A stretch of DNA of 12,418 bases from Stephanodiscus triporus (taxonomy: Eukaryota; Bacillariophyta; Thalassiosirophyceae; Thalassiosirales; Thalassiosiraceae), in NCBI GenBank assembly GCA_036939755.1, contig JALLAZ010002053.1, positions 1-12,418 of the forward strand, written 5' to 3'. Position numbers and translations under genes: made by a program. Each line of letters opens with the position of its first letter. The stretch's first letter is position 1. Shown piece after piece: positions 6,003-12,418 of the stretch. The notes beneath the pieces were generated by a model. That model was not told the DNA's origin, searched no databases, and worked only from the letters and a program-made list of their open reading frames with translations.

Positions 6003-9000
6003 GAGGGGTTGGAGGATGCGGAGGAGGAGGCGGTGCCCGGGACGCAGTTCTCCCGCGCAGACGACCGCGAGGGGGAGGAGGAGGAGAAGGAGGAGGAGGA
6101 GAAGGAGGAGGAGGGGCCGACCACGCCCGTGCCGTCGTCGTCGTCGCGACGGGGACTTCTCTTCTCCACCCCCGCCAAGAGGCCCGTCGCCAGGCAGCGC
6201 GGACGCGACGACGACGACGACGACGACGACGAGGACGAGGACGAGGGTGAAGGGGACGTCTCCTTCGTCCCCGGAGGTCGCGCCGGGTCGGAATCGACGA
6301 CAGCGCGACGGACGACGGCGGCGGAGGAGGAAGTCCTGAGCTCCGTTCGCAAGCCCGGGCGGAGCGTTGGCGCGGCGGGGGGGGCGGGAGGTGACGACGA
6401 CGACGACGACGACTTCGACTGGAGGGGCGGAGGGGGAGGAGGAGGGGGGGACGGAGGAGGGGGGGGCGTCGCACCGGGGTTCGAAGACCGCGATGATAAC
6501 GCAAACGGTGATGGGGAAGACCGCGACGACGGGGCGAACGACGACGAGGAGGAGGACCAAGCCACTCTCATCCGCGGGACCGACGTACACGTCCGGTCCG
6601 CCGCGGCCGCCTTCCGCGATTTCGTGAGGAACTTCGTTTCCGTCGAGGAGAGCGAGCGTCGTCTCGCCCCGGCGAGGAGGAAGAGGAGGAGGAGGATGGG
6701 GGGGAGCTCGCGCGGTGGTAGACGCGCCGCCGGTGGGGACGACGGCGACGGGGAGGACGTTGAAAACGGCTGGGACGTCCCAGGTGATTCCGACGATGAC
6801 GACGACGAGGAGGAGCAGGAGGAGGAGGAGGAGGAGGGAGTGGCGGGGGATGCCGGGGCGCCGTTGTACCTGCGTAAGCTGGAGCAGATACTCCTCCGCG
6901 GCCGCTCGGACTCGACGCCGGACTCGCTCACCTCGCCGACCGGCAACGACGGGACGGGGGTGGGGCGCGCGGGCGTGGCGAGTCTCGACCTCGACGCGCT
7001 GCACCTGTACTTCCACAGTCCGGAGTGTCAGCGCCTGTACGGCTGGCTCGTCGATTACCCCTCCGAGATCGTGCCGCTCATGGACATACTGCTCGGACGG
7101 GAGCTGGAAACGCTGCGGGACGAATTGCGCTTACGGCAGGAGGAGAAGCTCGCCGAGGCGGAGGCCGTCGGCGACGACGTGGGCGCGGAGGCGGCCGCGG
7201 GGATACTGGAACTCCTGCCGGACGACGTCCTGCCGCGCGTGCAGGTCCGTCCCTTCCACCTGCGGAGCCTGTCCCACATGAGGTCCCTCGATCCGAATTC
7301 CATCGACGCCCTCCTCGGCCTGCGGGGCATGGTCGTCCGCACTTCCCCCGTAATACCCGACCTCAAGGTCGCGTTCTTCCAGTGCAGCATCTGCGGTAAC
7401 ACCGACCAGGTGACGATCGATCGCGGTCGAATCGCCGAGCCGACCCAGTGCCCCACGTGTCACGTCCGACACGGGTACTCCCTCGTGCACAACCGGTGCT
7501 ACTTCAGCGACAAGCAGATGGTCCGGGTGCAGGAGACGCCGGACGAGGTCCCCGCCGGGGAGACCCCCGCGAGCATCGTCGTTTTCGCGTACGACGACCT
7601 CGTCGACGCCGTCAGGCCGGGGGACAGGGTCGAGGTCACGGGCGTCTTCCGCGCGCAGGCGCGCAGGGTCAATCCGAAGATCACCAAGGTCAAGAGCGTG
7701 TACAAGACGTACGTCGACGCCATCCACTTTCGGAAGGTGGTCACGAACAGCTCAAAGGAGAGGGACGAGGCCGTGGATGCCGCCGCCGCGTCCGTCGCCG
7801 CCCAGAAGAAGAAGAAGAAGAAGAAGAGGAGCGCAGATGACGAGGTGGGGGAAGGCGCTGAGGATGAGAACCGGCAGCATCAGCCTGGAAGGGGGATGAG
7901 GGGCGACGACGTGACGCACGGATCGCATTTCCCCCCGGAGCGCATCGCCGAGCTCGAGGCGCTCTCGAAGCGAGCCGATGTGTACGATCGACTGGTGAGG
8001 GCGCTCGCCCCCTCCATATGGGAGATGGATGACGTCAAGAAGGGGGTGCTGTGCATGCTATTCGGGGGGAATTCGCGCAAGGTCAAGAAGGGCACTGCCC
8101 AGCGGAGGAGGAATCGAGAAAAGGCGCTTCAGGCGCGGAGGGAACTCACGGAGAGGGGAGGCGGCACGGACGACGACGACGACGAGCCGGAGTTGGAAGA
8201 GGACGACGACGATGACGGCGTGAAGTTGAACAAGCGCGGCGACATCAACATCTTGCTCGTCGGCGACCCCGGTACCTCCAAGTCGCAGCTGTTGGGTTAC
8301 GTGCACAAGCTGTCTCCGAGGGGCGTGTACACGTCGGGAAAGGGTAGTTCAGCTGTCGGTCTGACGGCGTCAGTGGTGCGCGATCCGGAAACGAGGGAGC
8401 TTGTCATGGAGTCGGGGGCGTTGGTATTGTCCGACCTAGGAATTTGCTGCATCGACGAGTTCGATAAGATGTCCGCAACCACACGTGCCATCCTACACGA
8501 GGCCATGGAACAGCAGACCGTATCCATCGCAAAGGCGGGCATCATCGCCACTCTCAATGCACGAACGTCCATCCTTGCCTCTGCCAACCCCGTCGAGTCG
8601 CGGTACAACCCGTCATTAAGTGTTGTTGAAAACATTCAACTTCCACCCACACTTCTGAGCCGATTCGACTTGATCTATCTCATTCTGGATGCCCCCAACG
8701 TTGCCAACGACAGAATGTTGGCGCAGCACCTTGTGGGTCTTTACTATGAAATTCCCAACGTCGTCGAGCCTCCGCTTGACCACAGCCTTCTACGGGATTA
8801 CATCGCCTACGCTCGCGAGAACATCCACCCCGAGCTAAGCGACCTCGCCAGTCGTGAGCTCATTGCCGCTTACATCGAAATGCGCCGTGGTGGAAGCGGC
8901 GGCAGCGGTGGTCGCGGTCGAACGATCACGGCCACGCCGCGTCAGCTGGAGTCTCTCATTCGTCTGTCTGAATCTCTCGCGCGCATGAAGTACAGCACCG

Positions 9001-9356
9001 TAGTGACGAGGGATGACGTCCGGGAGGCAGTCCGATTGATGAAGGTCGCCACCCAGGCCGCCGCCACCGATCCGCGTACGGGACGCATCGACATGGACAT
9101 GATCACCACCGGGCGTAGCACCGCTGAGCGCGAATTGGAGGAGAATCTGGCGGCGAGTCTGAAGGAGCTATTGGTAGAGCGACGCGGCAATCGGCTGGGA
9201 GTGAGTGACATACGTCGTCAGCTGTCGGAGATTCTTAATGCCCAAGTTCAACAGGAGGATTTGACGGAAGTTCTTAAGATTATGGATGCAGATGGGTTGG
9301 TGCAGTACAATGAAAGGGCCCAAACTGTCTTTGTTCGTGCTGGAGTTGTTGGCTAG
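5901..9356 (+). CDS. MCM4: DNA replication licensing factor MCM4 (MCM2-7 helicase subunit)
   Basis: ATPase subunit of the MCM2-7 hexamer, the replicative helicase loaded at origins in the nucleus. Intronless, 1151 residues, against roughly 860-930 in animals and yeast. Residues 1-360 are a disordered Asp/Glu/Gly/Ser-rich extension with runs of 10, 8 and 7 Asp. The MCM N-terminal domain follows (VRPFHLRSLSHMRSLDPN), with a zinc finger at Cys495, Cys498, Cys517 and Cys520 and the MCM4-typical FSDKQMVRVQE and VKSVYKTYVDAIHFRK. The AAA+ domain has Walker A GDPGTSKS (788-795), Walker B CCIDEFDKM (Asp852, Glu853) and the arginine finger SRFD (Arg921). The C-terminal winged-helix region is about 1070-1151. 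MCM4 rather than MCM2/6/7 is indicated by ATDPRTGRIDMDMITTG and the near-identical core. Oddities are charged insertions in the linker (about 620-675) and just before Walker A (724-778), and Leu in LSDLGICC where Asn or Arg is usual. A TAA in frame at 5892 fixes the start. Confidence 0.97.
5973..6002 (+). repeat. (GAC)10 repeat encoding Asp10 in MCM4
   Basis: Ten consecutive GAC codons near the MCM4 N-terminus. Further GAC runs follow at 6207-6230 (eight) and 6393-6413 (seven). All use the same codon, which points to recent repeat expansion rather than selection at single residues. Confidence 0.9.
6207..6230 (+). repeat. (GAC)8 repeat encoding Asp8 in MCM4
   Basis: Eight perfect GAC codons, followed by alternating GAG and GAC codons that prolong the acidic tract. 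Confidence 0.9.
6393..6413 (+). repeat. (GAC)7 repeat encoding Asp7 in MCM4
   Basis: Seven perfect GAC codons followed by Phe-Asp-Trp and then a Gly-rich segment built from GGA/GGG codons. Confidence 0.9.
7806..7826 (+). repeat. (AAG)7 repeat encoding Lys7 in MCM4
   Basis: Seven AAG codons followed by an Arg codon, in the linker between the MCM N-terminal domain and the AAA+ domain. The basic run could act as a nuclear localisation signal, but this is inferred. Confidence 0.85.
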
Positions 9357-9506
9357 AATTGAGGTAACTTGGGTTTTTTCTTTTCGCGTGTTCCATACTT
9401 ATGGTATATATCAAAACTGTACGAAAATGTTCATAGCAAAGATCAATTGAGATCTTTCCTCATCTGCCTGGAACAATAATTCACAGTTATTAAGATGATC
9501 ATTATT
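9357..9506. other. Convergent 3' intergenic region MCM4 / CTP synthase
   Basis: Only 150 bases separate the two stop codons, so both transcripts must end here or overlap. The stretch is AT-rich. It contains a hairpin at 9438-9457 and a weaker one at 9475-9491. I see no clear AATAAA for either gene. Confidence 0.6.
9438..9457. repeat. Perfect 7-bp inverted repeat (hairpin)
   Basis: AAAGATC and GATCTTT separated by six bases. It can form a stem-loop in either transcript, midway between the convergent stops. Confidence 0.6.
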
Positions 9507-11952
9507 TCACTTAGTACAGGCCTGCAATAGACCCAAAAACAAAGGATTGGGCAGTTCCGGTCGACTTGTGAATTCAGGATGAAACTGAGCTGCGACAAAA
9601 TACGGATGTGTTTCCCGACCTAACTCAACAACTTCCATCCTCTCGCCACTTGCATCTGTGTTTCTACCCACAAACTGCATACCTGCATTTTCTAGTCTCG
9701 AGACTAATGCTGGGTTTACTTCATACCTGTGGCGATGACGTTCCATCACTTTTTCTTTACCGTACAACTGCCGTGCTATGCTGCCTTCCTTCAATATCGT
9801 TTCTCTTGCACCCAGCCTCATCGTGCCCCCCATCCTCTCTCGATCTCCCTCGGGCATGAATATGATGGCGTCTTCTTCATCTTTGACGAGGTCACTAGAG
9901 AATTCAGCGCTATGGGCGTTTTTTATTGCCAACACGTTGCGGCAGTATTCTATAACAGCAGCTTGCATGCCAAGACAAATTCCCAGAAAAGGTTTCCCTG
10001 TCTCGCGGCAAAATTTGATGGTAGAGATCTTGCCTTCCATTCCTCGAGCACCAAATCCACCTGGGACAACACAACCGTCACATTGTTTCAAGCGTTCCCA
10101 AGACTTTTTATCGCTGCCTAGTTCATCCTCATCAGATGCAATCAAACTTGAAGCCTCAATCCATTCAATCCGTAATCGTTGCTTCGTTGACATAGCAGCA
10201 TGACTCAGAGCTTTGACCTGTCCAATAAAGAGAAGAGTGAAATCAGAGAAAAATACGGCAGATGTTGTCTTTCATCAGCTGATGCACTTACCACAGAAAG
10301 ATCTGTGTGACAAGTAAGTAATTTCAGATCATGCCAAAGATGAGCAATCAGCCACAGGGTGCGATACTTGACAAACTCCAGACGTAATCAACGCAAGCCT
10401 AATACTCACATGCATCACCCTGATCAATATACTTGCCCACTATGGCGATCACGCACTCTGATTCGGGTTCGTCGACACTGTCCGCGAGCTTTTTCCAATC
10501 CCGAATTACCAAACTTTCTCCGATATCCACAAGGTCAGCGGCACTGTAATTTATTCCCTTCTGAAATGGGCCCATTCTCAACCGCTGGAGGAGCATAGAA
10601 TGTAAGTTTTGTTCGATCATCATCAACGGGACTCGGTAAATGTTAGATACATCATGGAGCGACAGCACGGCACCATTCGGAACCGAGGTGAACATGGATA
10701 ATTTCGACACCGTGCTGGGTTCCAAAGGCGAACTTCCACGGCAACATAAAAAGTCGGGTCGCAGTCCCATGGACATCATTTGTTTGACCGAATGTTGAGT
10801 TGGCTTAGTCTTCTGTTCCGGCGGACTGCCCATTGTCGGGACCAAGGATACATGGGCAAAACATATATTTTTATACCCGAGATTTTCCTGTAGTTGACGC
10901 AACGCCTCGACAAAGGGCATGCTTTCTATATCGCCCAGCGTTCCTCCCAGCTCCACTATGCATACCTCTGGAGGAGAGTCGCTGATGTTGCCATTTTCGC
11001 TGAAAGACTTGGAGAATTGTGATACAGGTTGTTTTGCCACCCTCAGTATCCATTCTTGAATGGCATCACTGACATGAGGAACAACTTGGACCGTTTTACC
11101 AAGATACTCGCCAATCCTCTCCCTTTCGATTACGGATTGATATATTTTGCCAGTGCTCAGATTGCTTTCCTTTGTCAAACTTGGTCACGTGAGTATTTGT
11201 AGGTTTAGGGTAAGGATCGACTTTGGGAAAAAAAGATAAGTAATATGGAGAGGGGAAAAAGTTACCTAACGCTCAAGAAACGTTCGTAATTTCCTAGATC
11301 CAAGTCAGTCTCCCCTCCATCATCGAGCACAAAAACTGCAGTTGCGTATCCAACGAAGAAATATATGGTCATTTTGAGATGTGCGCCTATTTCCACCAAG
11401 ACTGTTTTTTTTGTTTCGTTGCCAATTCAGTGTCGTCAAGTACTTACCTTCTCCATGCTCAAAAGGCGACTGCCACATACAACTCTTGGTTAGTGAACTT
11501 CGATGTAAAAGAATCGAGGATGAAAATTCTCGATCATCTACTCACCATGGTTCCTGCATCAACATTCAGGTACGGATCTATCTTGATGGCAGTGACGCGA
11601 TATCCCATAGCTCGAAAGAGCTGCGGCAATATAGATGGAGCTAGGTTTAGTCAAAATACCACCGGAAGAGGAAGATGAAACGAAATTTCGCATACTTCCA
11701 TGTAGTTTTCAAACTCACCACGCCGATCGACGATGCCGTAACGCCCTTTCCGATCCCCGATAACACTCCGCCCGTTACGACGACGATCTTGCGATCGGAA
11801 TCGAGCGCATCCTCAACGAGGGCCTCGAGTGAAGGCGGGAGGCTGCTCCCAAGGAGGGACCAATTATTGTTGCCGCGCGGTGGAGGCGCCAAAAAAGAGC
11901 ACACGCGAGCGGGAGAGATGAATGCAAGGCAGCAAAAGGACCATCGCCACAT
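9507..11952 (-). CDS. CTPS: CTP synthase with N-terminal targeting presequence
   Basis: Makes CTP from UTP, ATP and glutamine. Seven exons: 11952-11719, 11620-11546, 11469-11448, 11335-11266, 11179-10410, 10302-10292, 10217-9507; every junction is GT-AG and in frame, giving 630 residues (E. coli 545, human 591). Residues 1-19 form a signal peptide, followed by FLAPPPRG at the predicted cleavage point, a plastid-type bipartite presequence. The synthase domain begins near residue 55 with [14 protein letters not shown] (P-loop Lys69), then [38 protein letters not shown] and [20 protein letters not shown]. The glutaminase domain follows ([10 protein letters not shown]; nucleophile Cys475 in GICLGMQ; His607 and Glu609 in FHPEF), so both active sites are complete. 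The linker [18 protein letters not shown] is split by an 11-nt exon. ATG at 11952 is the only ATG in frame before the P-loop; the frame is open upstream but only GTG occurs. The gene is convergent with MCM4. Confidence 0.95.
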
Positions 11953-12213
11953 TGCAGAAAGCGCGGAGGTACGTTTGGATGTGATGTTGTGAAGGATGGG
12001 TGGACTCACCCTGGCCTGCAGCTGCTGCTGCTGTTGGCTGTTAGAGAGAATCCTAATGGAAATAGTAGTTCCTCTGTGACAGGGGTAAAGTATACTCTAG
12101 ATACCAATATAATATATATTATGAGTTTTCCCCGAAGGAATTGGTACTGAAAAAAATCTCTCAAACAGCTATCGCAAGAGGAAGAGAGTGAGGCGCGACA
12201 GCCTCAACACACA
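11953..12213. promoter_or_regulatory. Divergent promoter region CTP synthase / unidentified gene
   Basis: 261 bases between two starts on opposite strands. It holds a CCAAT box at 12104-12108 on the + strand, immediately followed by an AT-only palindrome at 12109-12122 that could serve as a TATA element for either direction. CTG units at 12022-12033 lie nearer the CTP synthase start. No other gene is seen. Confidence 0.5.
12109..12122. promoter_or_regulatory. 14-bp AT palindrome next to a CCAAT box
   Basis: ATAATATATATTAT is identical on both strands and directly follows CCAAT. It lies about 157 bases from the CTP synthase start and 92 from the divergent start, so it could be a symmetric TATA-like core. 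AT-rich palindromes also arise by chance. Confidence 0.4.
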
Positions 12214-12418
12214 ATGTCACTCATCGGCTTTTCGGCGGACGGAAAACGAAGCACCACCATGTCTCTTTCCCTCCCACATGGAATCGATCCCACTATTGAA
12301 GAAGAAATTCTTCCAGCATTTCTTCCTCGAAAGGAGGATACAATTCATAGTATTCCCAATAAAATCATTTCTTATGATGGACGTCTACCACGCGTCATTG
12401 AGACGGAAGAGAGCAGCC
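12214..12418 (+). CDS. 5' end of an unidentified gene, cut by the window edge
   Basis: Open frame from ATG 12214-12216 to the window end: 68 codons with no stop. The leader before it is CA-rich (CCTCAACACACAATG), like those of the other genes here. The start reads MSLIGFSADGKRSTTMSLSL, followed by an acidic and Pro-containing segment (IDPTIEEEILPAFLPRKED) and IISYDGRLPRVIE. There is no signal peptide and no membrane helix in the visible part. A second in-frame Met lies at codon 16. I cannot assign a family from this fragment; an intron could also begin beyond the edge. Confidence 0.55.
   Translation, partial: MSLIGFSADGKRSTTMSLSLPHGIDPTIEEEILPAFLPRKEDTIHSIPNKIISYDGRLPRVIETEESS

Noticed and set aside
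5730..7016. 428-codon minus-strand open frame opposite the MCM4 N-terminus, with other long frames in the same place
   Set aside because: The GAC/GAG/GGC repeats remove stop codons from all frames. The translations are low complexity (Val, Ser, Arg or Pro runs) while the + frame continues into a conserved MCM fold.
12005..12011. GTGAGT donor-like sequence on the minus strand upstream of the CTP synthase start
   Set aside because: No AG acceptor follows before the ATG at 11952 or within the presequence start, and no upstream ATG exon was found, so a 5' exon is unsupported.
1..12418. Search for mobile elements, CRISPR arrays, tRNA or rRNA genes and defence-like clusters
   Set aside because: No terminal repeats, transposase or polymerase motifs, repeat-spacer pattern or cloverleaf were seen. 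The content is ordinary eukaryotic housekeeping genes.

Overview
This is a nuclear eukaryotic window. Short GT-AG introns (74-124 bp, one of 473 bp, mostly GTGAGT/GTAAGT donors) interrupt most genes, there are no operons, and the proteins are typical eukaryotic machinery: CCR4-NOT, MCM2-7 and a eukaryote-type CTP synthase. The CTP synthase starts with an ER-like signal peptide whose predicted cleavage point is followed by Phe-Leu-Ala-Pro. That resembles the ASA-FAP motif of plastid-targeted proteins in algae with red-derived complex plastids. Together with the compact, short-intron layout it suggests a photosynthetic stramenopile, most likely a diatom. This is inference; no rRNA or other taxonomic marker is present.

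Layout, left to right. 1-461: no supported gene. 462-803 (+): small Cys-rich single-pass membrane protein of unknown function. 1157-3636 (-): NOT3/CNOT3, two exons, with a 25-nt first coding exon and a long G-rich intron. 3896-4843 (+): secreted/ER FKBP-type prolyl isomerase in five exons, divergent from NOT3 across about 259 bp. 4844-5344: 3' region holding an unexplained coding-like stretch with a hydrophobic tail. 5345-5572 (+): possible 75-residue protein. 5901-9356 (+): intronless MCM4 with an extreme acidic N-terminus and an E2F-like site upstream. 9507-11952 (-): CTP synthase in seven exons, including micro-exons of 22 and 11 nt, convergent with MCM4. 12214-12418 (+): start of an unidentified gene, divergent from CTP synthase and cut by the window edge.

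The genes do not form a pathway. They are housekeeping functions (mRNA decay, protein folding, replication licensing and helicase, pyrimidine nucleotide synthesis) packed closely in alternating orientation with shared promoters and shared 3' ends. I found no mobile element, CRISPR array, tRNA or rRNA. Exon structures were reconstructed by hand from splice signals, reading phase and protein-family continuity; every junction described keeps frame. I see no clearly novel multi-gene system. The observations most worth following are the apparent plastid presequence on CTP synthase, its micro-exons, the possible alternative membrane-anchored end of the FKBP, and the two charged insertions in MCM4.
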